DNA of 64,000 bases from Marininema halotolerans (GCF_900116235.1 NZ_FPAA01000006.1:124001-188000); one strand, 5' to 3'; positions 34,104 to 44,097 are shown, counted from the stretch's first letter. The notes: generated by a model from the letters alone, not told the origin. Numbers and translations are program-made.

Positions 34104-35012
34104 TTGATGGGGGCTTATCAAATATCCGTACCCGGCCATGCGACCTCTCAGGAGGTATTATGCATGCGTGAGCTACTGACAGATCAACAGGACAATTTAG
34201 AGCGATCCGGTCTCAACTTCGAAATCGAGGAAGAACGGCAAGGGGATCGGACCATATTTACCTGCCAGAATCGTAAACGAGGCAAATATCGTGAATATGG
34301 ATTGCGTCAACAAATCGGTCAGGCTGTAGCAGACTACCTGATCGCTGTGGATGAACCTGCATTTATTCGATACATTATCGCCAAAGAATTTTGTTATCGT
34401 GATCCACAGGAGTCCAGTCAGATAGAAAGTTATGCACTTCATCTCCTAGGGGATACAGAGGATGAAGTGGAAGACGAGCATAGTTACTTACCCCGTAAGG
34501 AAAAAATGGCTCGTCAGGTGTCTCACTATCTCATGCATTCACGATTTTTGGCGGTGGATGGTTACTTTCACTTCCGCATGAAACGGTATAAAAAAGTGCT
34601 GATCCAATTGGTTGAACATGCGATTGATGAATATTTACTTGATCAAGAGTATCAAGAGTTTATCAATTTATTACGCCATTTTGTTGCTTCACAACCATCC
34701 AAGGTGCCGCTTATTCATGTTGTGCACGGGGGTGGCAAACGACGCTTTCATCTTCTTACGGGAGAAGGAAAGCCCCTCGCATTAAATGAAATGGATGGCG
34801 TTGTCGAAGAGTTAATGGCGGATACGCTCTCCCAAGAAGATATGATTGTCAGTACGTTGTTGACGGCGGCTCCGGAACAAGTGGTTCTCCATAGTCTCAA
34901 TCCAGAGGAAAATGTCATTCGAACCTTACTCCAAATATTCTCGGGTCGTATCACCCTTTGTGAAGGGTGTTCCGATTGCCAGTGGCATTTTAATATTGAA
35001 GAAGACGGTTGA
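34104..35012 (+). CDS. ytxC: Putative sporulation protein YtxC
   Basis: The 302-residue product, with its long charged helices and RFLAVDGYFHFRMKRYKKVL motif, matches YtxC, a spore-former protein of unknown biochemical role found between dnaI and thrS in B. subtilis, as here. The C terminus has a CEGCSDCQWH cluster that could bind metal. AAAGGAG (34089-34095) favours TTG 34104 or ATG 34107. The stop codon overlaps the -35 box of the thrS leader. Confidence 0.8.
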   Translation: MMGAYQISVPGHATSQEVLCMRELLTDQQDNLERSGLNFEIEEERQGDRTIFTCQNRKRGKYREYGLRQQIGQAVADYLIAVDEPAFIRYIIAKEFCYRDPQESSQIESYALHLLGDTEDEVEDEHSYLPRKEKMARQVSHYLMHSRFLAVDGYFHFRMKRYKKVLIQLVEHAIDEYLLDQEYQEFINLLRHFVASQPSKVPLIHVVHGGGKRRFHLLTGEGKPLALNEMDGVVEELMADTLSQEDMIVSTLLTAAPEQVVLHSLNPEENVIRTLLQIFSGRITLCEGCSDCQWHFNIEEDG

Positions 35013-35037
35013 CTCCGATGGTGGGTGGTGATATGAT
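35009..35037 (+). promoter_or_regulatory. Promoter of the first thrS leader
   Basis: TTGACT (35009-35014) and TATGAT (35032-35037) are 17 bases apart; the -35 box overlaps the ytxC stop codon. Confidence 0.8.
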
Positions 35038-35043
35038 ACATAC

Positions 35044-35320
35044 ACATTTTGGTGCATGGCATGACGATGACGAGGCCAATGTGTTTCATATCATGGTATT
35101 AAGAGAGTGAAGGTCACCGGCTGAAAGCCTTCTAACCCACTGATTGAAACAATACCCCCTCTGAGTTGCAACAGGGAACGTGTATTGACAAGTATCTGTT
35201 GCCGGTAGCACGCCGTTAAGTGCCTGAGGATCGTACCGAGAAAATAAGGTATGATTGAATTAGGGTGGAACCACGTGTGACACACTCGTCCCTTTGTTGG
35301 GGCGAGTGTTTTTATTTTTG
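35044..35320 (+). ncRNA. T-box riboswitch, Thr (specifier ACC), upstream of thrS
   Basis: The T-box sequence AGGGTGGAACCACG stands at 35262-35275, followed by the terminator ACACTCG...CGAGTGT (35282-35309) and a T-run. Stem I holds GGCTGAAAGCC and the codon ACC at 35154-35156, before CCCTCTGAG, the usual context of a specifier. Uncharged tRNA-Thr should stabilise the antiterminator and allow thrS transcription. Confidence 0.9.
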
Positions 35321-35341
35321 TCAAAAAGGGAGTGTCATGGA

Positions 35342-37276
35342 ATGAGTGTTCGGGTTCGTTTTCCTGATGGTAGTGAACGCAGCTATGAAAAGGATGTTAC
35401 CGTACTGGAAGTCGCAGAATCGATTAGTCGAGGATTAGCAAAAAAAGCGGTAGCGGGGATGATTGATGGTCAATCCGTTGACCTATCCCGCGAAGTTCCC
35501 GATGGAGCGGAGGTTAAGATTTTAACGCTGGATGATCCAGAAGGTTTGGAAGTATACCGGCATAGTGCTGCACATTTGATGGCACAGGCCATTAAACGCC
35601 TTTATCCTGAGGTGAAGTTGGGGATTGGGCCTGTCATCGAACATGGTTTTTACTATGATGTGGATTTGCCTGAGTCAATTACCGCAGAGGATCTACCGAA
35701 AATTGAAAAAGAGATGGAGAAGGTCGTCAAAGAGAACCTCCCAGTTACCCGTCAAGTGGTTTCACGAGAAGAAGCGCTACGTATCTATGAAGAGGTGGGC
35801 GATCATCTTAAGTTAGAGTTGATTCGTGAATTGCCAGAGGGTGAGACGATTACCATCTATCATCAGGGTGAATTTTTCGACCTGTGTCGCGGACCCCACC
35901 TTGCTTCAACTGGAAAATTAAAAGCCTTTAAACTCCTCAGTGTGGCGGGAGCTTATTGGCGGGGTGACTCAGACAATCAGATGCTACAACGGATCTATGG
36001 GACGATTTGGCCGAAAAAGTCCCAGTTGGATGAGCATCTGCAACGATTGGAAGAGGCGAAGGAACGGGATCACCGTAAGTTAGGAAAAGAGCTTGGCATT
36101 TTCACTTTATCGAAGGAAGTGGGACAAGGGCTCCCTCTTTGGCTCCCCAAAGGGGCGACGATTCGGCGCACGATTGAGCGCTACATTGTCGATCTAGAAG
36201 AGCGTCTTGGCTATGAGCATGTATATACGCCTCATCTAGCCAGTGTGGAATTATACAAAATCTCCGGTCACTGGGATCATTATCATGAGGATATGTATCC
36301 GCCGATGCAGATGGATAACGATGAACTAGTTTTGCGCCCGATGAACTGCCCGCACCATATGATGGTGTTTAAAAATGATCTCAAAAGTTACCGCAACTTA
36401 CCCATCCGGATTGCTGAATTAGGGATGATGCACCGTTATGAGATGTCAGGAGCCCTTTCTGGTTTGCAACGTGTACGGGCGATGACCTTAAATGATGCCC
36501 ATATCTTCTGTCGTCCTGATCAGATTAAAGGCGAATTTATCCGTGTGGTGCAATTGATCGAACAAGTTTATAAGGATTTTGGCATTAAAGATTTCTGGTA
36601 TCGCCTCTCCTATCGCGATCCAAAGGATAAGAAGAAATACGTAGATAATGATGCGATGTGGGAAAAGAGCCAGCTCATGCTCAAAGAAGCGATGGACGAA
36701 TTGGGTGTGGATTATGTCGAAGCGGAAGGGGAAGCGGCCTTTTATGGTCCGAAGCTTGATGTGCAGGTCCAGACTGCACTTGGCAAAGATGAAACCCTCT
36801 CCACGGTTCAACTCGATTTCCACTTACCGAACCAGTTTAAACTGGAGTACATTGGAGAAGATGGCGGGCGACATCGCCCGGTTGTGATCCACCGGGGGAT
36901 CGTTGGTACGATGGAGCGGTTTGTTGCCTTCCTATTGGAGTATTACAAAGGCGCACTCCCGATTTGGTTGTCTCCCGTTCAAGCGAAGGTGATGACGATT
37001 GCGGACACCTATCATGATTACGCCTCGGATGTTGTGGACCAATTAAAAGCTGCAGGGATTCGTGCCGAATTGGATGCGCGGAGTGAGAAAATTGGTTATA
37101 AGATTAGGGAAGCGCAATTGCAGAAGGTTCCCTACATGTTAGTCATTGGTGAGAAGGAGCAAGAACAAGGAGCGGTCGCAGTTCGTAAGCGAGGCGTTGG
37201 GGATCAAGGTGCACGCCCTGTTGCTGAAGTGATCGCTGAAATGAAGCAAGTGATCAACGATAAAAATGAAGGATAA
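35342..37276 (+). CDS. thrS: Threonyl-tRNA synthetase, first copy
   Basis: The 644-residue class II synthetase has an N-terminal TGS domain, the SAD editing domain ([17 protein letters not shown] and the Cys/His motif around [10 protein letters not shown]), the catalytic core and a C-terminal anticodon domain. Zinc ligands are visible in [14 protein letters not shown] and VVIHRGI. Its core reads NCPHHM and MTLNDAHIF rather than the commoner NCPGHM and FTQDDAHIF of the second copy, so the two belong to different branches. ATG 35342 lies nine bases after GGGAG. A Thr T-box controls it. Confidence 0.93.
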   Translation: MSVRVRFPDGSERSYEKDVTVLEVAESISRGLAKKAVAGMIDGQSVDLSREVPDGAEVKILTLDDPEGLEVYRHSAAHLMAQAIKRLYPEVKLGIGPVIEHGFYYDVDLPESITAEDLPKIEKEMEKVVKENLPVTRQVVSREEALRIYEEVGDHLKLELIRELPEGETITIYHQGEFFDLCRGPHLASTGKLKAFKLLSVAGAYWRGDSDNQMLQRIYGTIWPKKSQLDEHLQRLEEAKERDHRKLGKELGIFTLSKEVGQGLPLWLPKGATIRRTIERYIVDLEERLGYEHVYTPHLASVELYKISGHWDHYHEDMYPPMQMDNDELVLRPMNCPHHMMVFKNDLKSYRNLPIRIAELGMMHRYEMSGALSGLQRVRAMTLNDAHIFCRPDQIKGEFIRVVQLIEQVYKDFGIKDFWYRLSYRDPKDKKKYVDNDAMWEKSQLMLKEAMDELGVDYVEAEGEAAFYGPKLDVQVQTALGKDETLSTVQLDFHLPNQFKLEYIGEDGGRHRPVVIHRGIVGTMERFVAFLLEYYKGALPIWLSPVQAKVMTIADTYHDYASDVVDQLKAAGIRAELDARSEKIGYKIREAQLQKVPYMLVIGEKEQEQGAVAVRKRGVGDQGARPVAEVIAEMKQVINDKNEG

Positions 37277-37299
37277 GATCGGATTTGCAAAAAAGACTG

Positions 37300-37566
37300 G
37301 GATAAGGCCATGATGATGGATCGAAGGTTGACAGAGAATGAAGGTGACCCGCTGAAAGCCTTCTAACCCGCTGGATCATTCATTACCTCCTTGGAGTCGC
37401 GATGGGGAATAGGTGGAGTTTGGATAGTACCCCCTGAGTATCCTTCGCCGGTGACACACCGTTATGTGTAAAGAGTGACCCTTCCATGGATTCGGGGTCG
37501 CTAAATTAGGGTGGAACCACGTGTGACACACTCGTCCCTTGCATGGGACGAGTGTGTTTTTTTATA
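37300..37566 (+). ncRNA. T-box riboswitch, Thr (specifier ACC), upstream of the second thrS
   Basis: AGGGTGGAACCACG at 37508-37521 is followed by CACACTCGTCCC/GGGACGAGTGTG (37527-37556) and a T-run. The specifier ACC is at 37385-37387 before TCCTTGGAG. The stretch 37508-37538 is identical to 35262-35292 of the first leader, so the leaders share ancestry. I see no clear separate promoter; read-through from the first thrS is likely. Confidence 0.9.
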
Positions 37567-37586
37567 TATAAAGGAGGCGGGTTGGA

Positions 37587-39494
37587 ATGGAGATAGCGAT
37601 TCAATTACCGGATGGTTCTTCGATGGCGGTGAAGAAAGGGGAGACTGTCGGCGATGTGGCGCGTCGAATTAGCAACAGCCTTTATAAAAAAGCCGTTGCT
37701 GGCATGATGGATGACAAGGTGGTGGATCTATCTACCGAGGTGGTTCATGGGGGAACCGTGAGAATTTTGACCCTGGAGGATCAGGAAGGGCTTGCCGTGT
37801 ACCGGCATAGTGCGGCTCATTTGTTGGCTCAAGCGGTAAAGCGGCTATATCCTGATGGGAAGCTTGGGATCGGACCCGTGATAGAAAATGGTTTCTACTA
37901 TGATGTGGATCTTCCTCAGTCCCTGACAAGTGCTGATTTGCCTCGCATTGAACAAGCGATGGAGCGTATCGTTCAAGAGAATCACGCCATTCACAGAAAG
38001 CTGGTGACGAAGGAAGAGGCCCTTGCAATCTATGAGCAAGTTGGCGATCCCTATAAAGTGGAACTGATCCACGAGTTATCTGCCGATGAGCCCATCACGC
38101 TTTATGTTCAAGGGGAGTTTTTTGATCTCTGCCGTGGTCCTCATCTTCCTCGTACGGGTATGTTAAAGGCTTTTAAACTTCTTAGTGTGGCAGGGGCTTA
38201 TTGGCGTGGCAATACGGACCATCCGATGCTACAACGAGTCTATGGCACGATCTGGCCAAATTCTTCCCAGCTGAAGGAGCATCTACAATCATTAGAAGAA
38301 GCGAAGAAAAGGGATCACCGTAAGATTGGAAAAGAACAAGAATTGTTTATGTTTGCCGAGGAAGCACCTGGGATGCCTTTTTATTTGCCGAAGGGAATGG
38401 CACTTCGCCAGCAATTGGAAAGCTTTGTGTGCAGGATCTTTCAAGAATCTGGCTATCAAGAAGTACAAACGCCCTTGATGATGAATCGAAAACTTTGGGA
38501 GGCATCAGGCCATTGGGAGCACTACCGTGAAAATATGTACGAGACAACGGTAGATGATACGAATTTTGCACTCAAACCGATGAGTTGTCCAGGTCATATG
38601 ATGATCTTTAAGCAAAAGCGAAGGTCGTATCGGGATCTCCCGCTTCGCTTCGCCGAGTTTGGTCATGTGCATCGTCATGAATATTCTGGTGCACTGCAGG
38701 GACTCTTTCGGGTGAGAGCCTTTACCCAGGATGATGCCCATCTCTTTGTCAGACCCGATCAAGTCAAAGAAGAAGTTGCGCAAACGATGAACTTGATTGA
38801 TCGCATCTATTCAGCCTTTGGTTTTAAGTGGTCCGTTGAGTTGTCCACCCGCCCGGTTGACTCCATGGGAGAGGAGAATTTATGGGTAGAGGCAGAGAAT
38901 GCTTTAACAGCCGTCTTAAGGGAGCGCGGAGCAGCGTACCGGATTAATGAAGGGGATGGTGCGTTTTATGGACCCAAAATTGATTTTCATATCCGTGATG
39001 CCTTAGGGCGCAGTCATCAGTGTGCTACGATTCAACTCGATTTTCAGATGCCTGAGAAGTTCGATCTAACTTATATTGGGGAAGATAATCAGCGTCATCG
39101 ACCCATTGTCATTCACCGGGCAGTGATGGGTTCCATTGATCGTTTTCTAGGGATCTTGGTAGAACATTATGGTGGAGGGTTTCCGCTATGGCTAGCGCCT
39201 GTACAGGTAAAGGTGCTCACCCTTTCCGATTCGGATCGTGAGCAAGGCACCCTTGTTGTGCATCAATTAAAAGCGGCAGACATTCGCGTGGAACTGGATG
39301 CCCGACAGGAGAAAATCGGGTACAAGGTGCGTGAAGCGCAACTGCAACAAGTCCCCTACATGCTAGTGATTGGAAAAAAGGAACGGGAACAGAATGGGGT
39401 CTCCGTTCGTAAACGGGGGATTGGAGAAATGGGGATCGATTCGTTAGAAACGGTGTTATCACGGATACAAGAAGAGATCAAAGAAAGAAGATGA
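37587..39494 (+). CDS. thrZ: Threonyl-tRNA synthetase, second copy
   Basis: The 635-residue synthetase has a complete TGS, editing, catalytic and anticodon-domain arrangement. Its motifs follow the common bacterial type (MSCPGHMMIF, FAEFGHVHRHEYSGALQGL, FTQDDAHLF, VVIHRAV region). It keeps the editing-domain HSAAH and the Cys of [12 protein letters not shown] 37587 follows GGAGGCGG. B. subtilis also has two enzymes (ThrS and ThrZ), but at separate loci; here they are adjacent. The symbol is by analogy. The two copies are clearly diverged, so this is not a recent duplication. Confidence 0.85.
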   Translation: MEIAIQLPDGSSMAVKKGETVGDVARRISNSLYKKAVAGMMDDKVVDLSTEVVHGGTVRILTLEDQEGLAVYRHSAAHLLAQAVKRLYPDGKLGIGPVIENGFYYDVDLPQSLTSADLPRIEQAMERIVQENHAIHRKLVTKEEALAIYEQVGDPYKVELIHELSADEPITLYVQGEFFDLCRGPHLPRTGMLKAFKLLSVAGAYWRGNTDHPMLQRVYGTIWPNSSQLKEHLQSLEEAKKRDHRKIGKEQELFMFAEEAPGMPFYLPKGMALRQQLESFVCRIFQESGYQEVQTPLMMNRKLWEASGHWEHYRENMYETTVDDTNFALKPMSCPGHMMIFKQKRRSYRDLPLRFAEFGHVHRHEYSGALQGLFRVRAFTQDDAHLFVRPDQVKEEVAQTMNLIDRIYSAFGFKWSVELSTRPVDSMGEENLWVEAENALTAVLRERGAAYRINEGDGAFYGPKIDFHIRDALGRSHQCATIQLDFQMPEKFDLTYIGEDNQRHRPIVIHRAVMGSIDRFLGILVEHYGGGFPLWLAPVQVKVLTLSDSDREQGTLVVHQLKAADIRVELDARQEKIGYKVREAQLQQVPYMLVIGKKEREQNGVSVRKRGIGEMGIDSLETVLSRIQEEIKERR

Positions 39495-39526
39495 GGGCAA
39501 GGGTTGATGTGCCATGTGCCTGCATC

Positions 39527-39555
39527 CCTTGACAAGGAATACGTAAGGTGATAAT
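39527..39555 (+). promoter_or_regulatory. Promoter of the infC operon
   Basis: TTGACA (39527-39532) and TAATAT (39550-39555) are 17 bases apart, with TGA before the -10 box. Confidence 0.85.
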
Positions 39556-39561
39556 ATTTTT

Positions 39562-39685
39562 TAGGTATCAAGCAGAAGCGCCCGCTTCTCACCTGATCGA
39601 CGCACCGGCTGTCGGCAGGTTCCCGGATCCTTAAATGATGGAAGTGGACCGAGGTGTGGGCATGCATCTGCCAACACCTTTTTTG
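39562..39685 (+). ncRNA. L20 leader of infC-rpmI-rplT
   Basis: The sequence holds the recognisable L20-leader parts CCCGCTTCTCACC, TTAAATGATGGAAGTGG and a terminator, AGGTGT-GGCA...TGCC-ACACCT plus T-run (39652-39685). In Bacillus, ribosomal protein L20 binds this leader and causes premature termination. Confidence 0.85.
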
Positions 39686-39836
39686 TATGTCTGTCTTCTT
39701 TGTGGTTATGTACTGAAAAGAAACAGATACGAAAGGTTTAAGGCTGGACGAAGCCTTCACCCTGACCGTTATGGTTGTGTGAATGGGTGAGAAGCCCTTG
39801 GTACGTCAATGAACTTTCCATCGGAGGTGGCAGGTT

Positions 39837-40358
39837 ATTAGCAGGGAACAGCAACAGCTGAACGAGGCAATCCGTGCCCGCGAGGTGCGGCTAATCGATG
39901 CGGAAGGTAACCAGTTGGGAATTAAGCCTTTCCGTGAGGCACTAAGCATGGCGCAGGAAGCCGAGCTGGACCTCGTGAACGTCGCTCCTCAGGCCAAACC
40001 GCCTGTTTGTCGGATTATGGATTACGGCAAATACCGTTATGAGCAAAGCAAGCGGGAAAAAGAAGCGCGTAAAAACCAGAAGACCGTTCAACTCAAAGAA
40101 GTACGCTTTAGCTCGAACATCGAAGATCACGATGTGAATACCAAGCTTCGCAACGTGAAAAAATTTCTTTCTAACGGGGATAAAGTGAAACTATCCATCC
40201 GTTTTCGTGGTCGGGAAATTACCCACCAGGACTTGGGTCGGAAGATGTTGGCCCGAGTTGCGGAAGAAGTGAAAGATATCGGAGATGTGGAGCGCCAGCC
40301 CAAGCTGGAAGGCCGCCAGATGATTATGATTTTGGCGCCGAAAAACACCAACAGCTGA
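39837..40358 (+). CDS. infC: Translation initiation factor IF-3
   Basis: IF-3 keeps 30S subunits free and checks the start codon. The N-terminal NEAIRAREVRLIDAEGNQLG requires starting upstream of GTG 39885. The only suitable site is ATT 39837, with GGAGG about nine bases before it, giving 173 residues. A non-standard AUU start is characteristic of infC and lets IF-3 limit its own synthesis. Both domains are present, with PPVCRIMDYGKYRYE in the linker region and IRFRGREITH in the C domain. Confidence 0.93.
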   Translation: MSREQQQLNEAIRAREVRLIDAEGNQLGIKPFREALSMAQEAELDLVNVAPQAKPPVCRIMDYGKYRYEQSKREKEARKNQKTVQLKEVRFSSNIEDHDVNTKLRNVKKFLSNGDKVKLSIRFRGREITHQDLGRKMLARVAEEVKDIGDVERQPKLEGRQMIMILAPKNTNS

Positions 40359-40370
40359 GGAGTGACCCCC

Positions 40371-40568
40371 ATGCCGAAAATGAAGACGCGCCGTGCGGCC
40401 GCAAAGCGTTTCAACAAAACCGGCACCGGCAAGATCAAACGCAACCATGCGTTTACCAGTCATATTCTTGAAAGCAAATCCCCTAAACGTAAGCGTAAAT
40501 TACGTAAGGGTGCCTTGATGGCTAAAGGTGACGTGAAACGCACCAAGCAACTTATCGCTTATAAGTAA
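40371..40568 (+). CDS. rpmI: Ribosomal protein bL35
   Basis: The 65-residue basic protein with [20 protein letters not shown] and the [17 protein letters not shown] motif is L35 of the 50S subunit. ATG 40371 has GAGGAG eight bases upstream, overlapping the end of infC. Confidence 0.95.
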   Translation: MPKMKTRRAAAKRFNKTGTGKIKRNHAFTSHILESKSPKRKRKLRKGALMAKGDVKRTKQLIAYK

Positions 40569-40607
40569 CTACTACGGACGACCGTTTGAGTCTGGAGGGA
40601 ATTAATC

Positions 40608-40967
40608 ATGGCACGTGTCAAAGGCGGTACCGTTACACGTCGGCGTCGCAAAAAGGTTTTAAAGCTCGCCCGCGGTTATTACGGTTCAAAACATACGCTC
40701 TTTAAGACGGCAAAACAAGCAGTGATGAAATCGTTGATGTTCGCTTATCGCGATCGTCGCCAGAAAAAACGGGATTTCCGCAAGCTGTGGATTACCCGGA
40801 TCAACGCTGCTGCACGTATGAATGGCCTGTCCTACAGCAAGCTAATGTTTGGTTTGAAGCAAGCTGGAGTGAACGTCAACCGTAAGATGTTGGCGGATCT
40901 CGCTATTCATGATGAAAAAGCCTTCTCTGAACTAGCAAAACTAGCAAAAGATAAGGTCAACGCTTAA
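40608..40967 (+). CDS. rplT: Ribosomal protein bL20
   Basis: The 119-residue basic protein ([35 protein letters not shown]) is L20, an early 50S assembly protein and, in Firmicutes, the repressor acting on the L20 leader upstream of infC. ATG 40608 follows GGAGGG. Confidence 0.97.
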   Translation: MARVKGGTVTRRRRKKVLKLARGYYGSKHTLFKTAKQAVMKSLMFAYRDRRQKKRDFRKLWITRINAAARMNGLSYSKLMFGLKQAGVNVNRKMLADLAIHDEKAFSELAKLAKDKVNA

Positions 40968-41012
40968 TAATGAAATAATCCCATCTCTTATCTTCATGAT
41001 AGGAGAGAGTGT

Positions 41013-41050
41013 ATAGGCTGTCGAGACCATCTCGACAGCCTATTTCTTTT
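41013..41050 (+). terminator. Terminator of the infC-rpmI-rplT operon
   Basis: ATAGGCTGTCGAG pairs perfectly with CTCGACAGCCTAT around ACCAT, then TTCTTTT. Confidence 0.9.
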
Positions 41051-41135
41051 GCATCGAACTCTGTGTATTACTTGGATCGCTACCATATATATAGGAATAT
41101 ACGAGGTGTATACGAGGTGTAGAGGAGGGTTTTCG

Positions 41136-42464
41136 ATGCCTACATTTATCTATACCGGAGGGTTACAGACCCTGACAATTCCCGAGGGAGTATGTACGGT
41201 GACCATTCAGGCGCAAGGGGCAGCGGGGGGGAGTAACCCAGCTCTAGTGGGTTCTGATGGAGGATTAGGTGCCTCTATCCAAGGGTTGTTTACCGTTACC
41301 CCTGGGGATGTGTTATCCATTGTGGTAGGGGGGCAAGGAGGCGACGCCAGTGGTACGGGAATAGGTCTTCAAGGAGGCGGCGGCGGGGGAGGAGGTTCCT
41401 TTGTTTGGTTTGGTAGTAGCTTTGGGGAGGTAAACCCGTCCACCCTGATGGTAGCAGCAGGAGGTGGAGGCGGGGGTGGTGGATTGAACGTATTAAGTGA
41501 AGTAGGCGGAAGTGGGATGACGACGAGTAGTGGACAGGACGGCGGAAATGCAGCCGGTGGATTTGGTGCTGGAGGGATGGATGGGTCTGGTGGGTCTGGT
41601 GGGAATGGCGGAATGGGTATGGCTAGGGGAGGGGGAGGGGGAGGCGGTGGAAGCCCTTTCTCTAACGGAGGGAATGGAGCGGGGAACGCTGGTGGGGATG
41701 GGGGAGTGAGTATCGTAGCAGGTGGAGCGGGAGGAGGGGGAGGAACCGGTAGTAGCGGTGTCATTATAGGTGGAGATGGAGGATTTGGTGGCGGAGGCGG
41801 AGGAAGTGATCGGAATGGCGGAGGAGGCGGGGGATTTAGCGGAGGCGGAGGAGGCACCGGAATTAATGTTGATATCGGAGGTGGAAGCGCCGGAGGCGGA
41901 GGAGGCGGAGGCTCCTTTAATGGAGGCTCCAATCCAGTGAATATGGCCGGGGTACGTGCAGGGAATGGGGTTGTGGAGATCACCTATGAAGCGCCGACAC
42001 TTACCTGCTCAAACATTACGGTCGCCAATGATCGTGGCGCCTGTGGAGCCAACGTTACCTTTAGCGGGCTTGAGACGTGTCCCGGGCTCAGTATCGACTG
42101 CTCTCCGGCATCGGGTTCCTTTTTTCCCGTGGGCACGACGACAGTAACGTGTACAGGGAGCAATGAGGCGGGGAGCACCACCTGTAGCTTTACGGTCACC
42201 GTCATCGATACGGAGCCCCCCGAGATCTCCGGGCTTAACGATATCGATATAGAAACGAGTGATCCCAATGGTACTGTCGTCACCTACCCGGACCCCAGGG
42301 TGACGGATAATTGTCCGGGAGAGATTACTGTCACTTGTTCCCCTGCTTCGGGCTCTTTCTTCCCCTTAGGAATGACGATGGTTACTTGTACTGCGACGGA
42401 TCCAAGCGGCAATACGGCAACGGGCACCTTTATTGTCGTGGTTACTTCGTCCCAAGAGGAGTAA
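41136..42464 (+). CDS. Glycine-rich HYR-domain protein 1
   Basis: The 442-residue protein starts with a beta segment (TFIYTGGLQTLTIPEGVCTV). It continues with a Gly-rich region (about 25-305) full of GGxGG runs and the recurring blocks VVGGQGGD, SFVWFGSSFGEVNPSTL, NAAGGFGAGG and GGGGGGSDRNG. It ends with two Cys-containing HYR-like domains (about 307-385 and 388-442). The Gly-rich part recalls the glycine-rich domain of ALK-type receptors. No signal peptide, membrane helix or wall anchor is visible. ATG 41136 follows AGGAGGG. Function unknown; mother-cell deposition on the spore surface is one possibility. Confidence 0.7.
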   Translation: MPTFIYTGGLQTLTIPEGVCTVTIQAQGAAGGSNPALVGSDGGLGASIQGLFTVTPGDVLSIVVGGQGGDASGTGIGLQGGGGGGGGSFVWFGSSFGEVNPSTLMVAAGGGGGGGGLNVLSEVGGSGMTTSSGQDGGNAAGGFGAGGMDGSGGSGGNGGMGMARGGGGGGGGSPFSNGGNGAGNAGGDGGVSIVAGGAGGGGGTGSSGVIIGGDGGFGGGGGGSDRNGGGGGGFSGGGGGTGINVDIGGGSAGGGGGGGSFNGGSNPVNMAGVRAGNGVVEITYEAPTLTCSNITVANDRGACGANVTFSGLETCPGLSIDCSPASGSFFPVGTTTVTCTGSNEAGSTTCSFTVTVIDTEPPEISGLNDIDIETSDPNGTVVTYPDPRVTDNCPGEITVTCSPASGSFFPLGMTMVTCTATDPSGNTATGTFIVVVTSSQEE

Positions 42465-42467
42465 GAG
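42354..42467 (+). repeat. 114-bp direct repeat, copy in glycine-rich gene 1
   Basis: Identical to 43854-43967, exactly 1500 bases downstream. The repeat spans the end of the last HYR-like domain and the stop codon. Confidence 0.85.
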
Positions 42468-42635
42468 AAATCGCTTTTCTTCAACGATAGTAATCCTGAT
42501 TTGCTGGAGGTTACTCTGTTAAGAAATTAGGAAGCGGGAAAAATGAGTAATATTTTTATGTATAATGAAGAGATTTATATTATATATAATGGATAATCGA
42601 TAAATTTTGATTTTTAATATCAAGGAGGGCTTTCG

Positions 42636-43964
42636 ATGCCTACATTTACGTATACCGGGGCGTTACAGACCCTGACAATTCCAGGAGGAGTTTGTACGGT
42701 GACCATTCAGGCGCAAGGGGCAGCGGGGGGAAGCAACCCAGCTCTAACAGGTGCTGAAGGGGGATTAGGTGCCTCCATCCAAGGGTTGTTTACCGTTACC
42801 CCTGGGGATGTGTTATCCATTGTGGTAGGGGGTCAAGGAGGCGATGCCATTGGTGCGGATATATCCTTTCAAGCAGGCGGCGGCGGGGGAGGGGGTTCCT
42901 TCGTCTGGTTTGGTAGTAGCTTTGGGGAGGTAAACCCGTCCACCCTGTTGGTCGCAGCTGGTGGTGGCGGCGGGGGTGGTGGATTGAATACATCAAGTGA
43001 AGTAGGCGGAGATGGGATGACAACGAGTAGTGGTCAGGACGGTGGGAATGCAGCCGGTGGATTTGGTGCTGGGGGGATGGATGGGAATAGTGGGTCCGGT
43101 GGGAATTTTGAAATGGGTTTGGCTACGGGAGGTGGAGCCGGAGGCGGTGGAAGTCCTTACTTTAACGGAGGAGATGGGGCGGGGAACGCTGGTGGAATTG
43201 GGGGAGTGAGTATCGTAGCAGGTGGAGCCGGAGGAGCGGGAGGAACCGGTGGCGGTGAGTTTACAGGTGGAGCCGGAGGATTTGGCGGAGGTGGCGGTGG
43301 GAGTGATCGGAATGGCGGGGGTGGCGGTGGATTTAGTGGAGGCGGAGGCGGCACAGGAACTAGTAATGCTATGGGAGGTGGAAGCGCTGGAGGCGGAGGA
43401 GGCGGCGGCTCCTTTAATGGGGGATCCAATCCAGTGAATATGGCGGGGGTACGTGCGGGGAATGGGATTGTGGAGGTCACCTATGAAGCGCCAACTCTTA
43501 CCTGCTCCAATATGACCGTCGCCAATGATCGTGGCGCCTGTGGAGCCAACGTTACCTTTAGCGGGCTTGGGACGTGTCCCGGGCTCATGATCGATTGTTC
43601 CCCTGCCTCAGGTTCTTTCTTTTCCGTAGGGACTACGAGCGTGACGTGTACGGCAATGGATACCGTGGGAGGGAGTGCTACCTGTAGCTTTACTGTCACT
43701 GTCATCGATACAGAACCTCCAGTCATTTCCGGGCTCCACGATATCGATGTGGAAACGAACAATCCCAATGGTACGGTCGTTACCTATCCCGATCCCACGG
43801 TGACGGACAATTGTCCGGGAGAGATCACCGTCACCTGTTCCCCTGCCTCAGGTTCTTTCTTCCCCTTAGGAATGACGATGGTTACTTGTACTGCGACGGA
43901 TCCAAGCGGCAATACGGCAACGGGCACCTTTATTGTCGTGGTTACTTCGTCCCAAGAGGAGTAA
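42636..43964 (+). CDS. Glycine-rich HYR-domain protein 2
   Basis: This second tandem paralogue has 442 residues and the same beta start (TFTYTGALQTLTIPGGVCTV), Gly-rich body and two HYR-like domains. Its last 114 bases to just past the stop codon (43854-43967) are identical to those of copy 1 (42354-42467), including synonymous sites, whereas upstream parts differ, which points to gene conversion. ATG 42636 follows AAGGAGGGC. No export signal is seen. It has its own AT-rich upstream region with a TATAAT, so separate transcription is possible. Confidence 0.7.
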   Translation: MPTFTYTGALQTLTIPGGVCTVTIQAQGAAGGSNPALTGAEGGLGASIQGLFTVTPGDVLSIVVGGQGGDAIGADISFQAGGGGGGGSFVWFGSSFGEVNPSTLLVAAGGGGGGGGLNTSSEVGGDGMTTSSGQDGGNAAGGFGAGGMDGNSGSGGNFEMGLATGGGAGGGGSPYFNGGDGAGNAGGIGGVSIVAGGAGGAGGTGGGEFTGGAGGFGGGGGGSDRNGGGGGGFSGGGGGTGTSNAMGGGSAGGGGGGGSFNGGSNPVNMAGVRAGNGIVEVTYEAPTLTCSNMTVANDRGACGANVTFSGLGTCPGLMIDCSPASGSFFSVGTTSVTCTAMDTVGGSATCSFTVTVIDTEPPVISGLHDIDVETNNPNGTVVTYPDPTVTDNCPGEITVTCSPASGSFFPLGMTMVTCTATDPSGNTATGTFIVVVTSSQEE

Positions 43965-43967
43965 GAA
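43854..43967 (+). repeat. 114-bp direct repeat, copy in glycine-rich gene 2
   Basis: Second copy of the block at 42354-42467. The third gene has a diverged version of the same region. Confidence 0.85.
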
Positions 43968-44097
43968 ATCGTTTTTCAGCGAAGAATTAACCAGAACACC
44001 ATCCGATTGTAGGTACAGGTCAAAGGAAGGTGAAAAACTTTCATAGAAAGCAGAATGATCGCAATATCGATTTTATTTATTAGCAATCTTAAATAAT

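Noticed and set aside
41369..41983. Long proline-rich open frames opposite the glycine-rich genes (also 43157-43480, 44368-44856, 44863-45063)
   Set aside because: They are the complements of GGN codon runs. Such frames stay open automatically, have no ribosome binding sites and do not extend beyond the Gly-rich parts.
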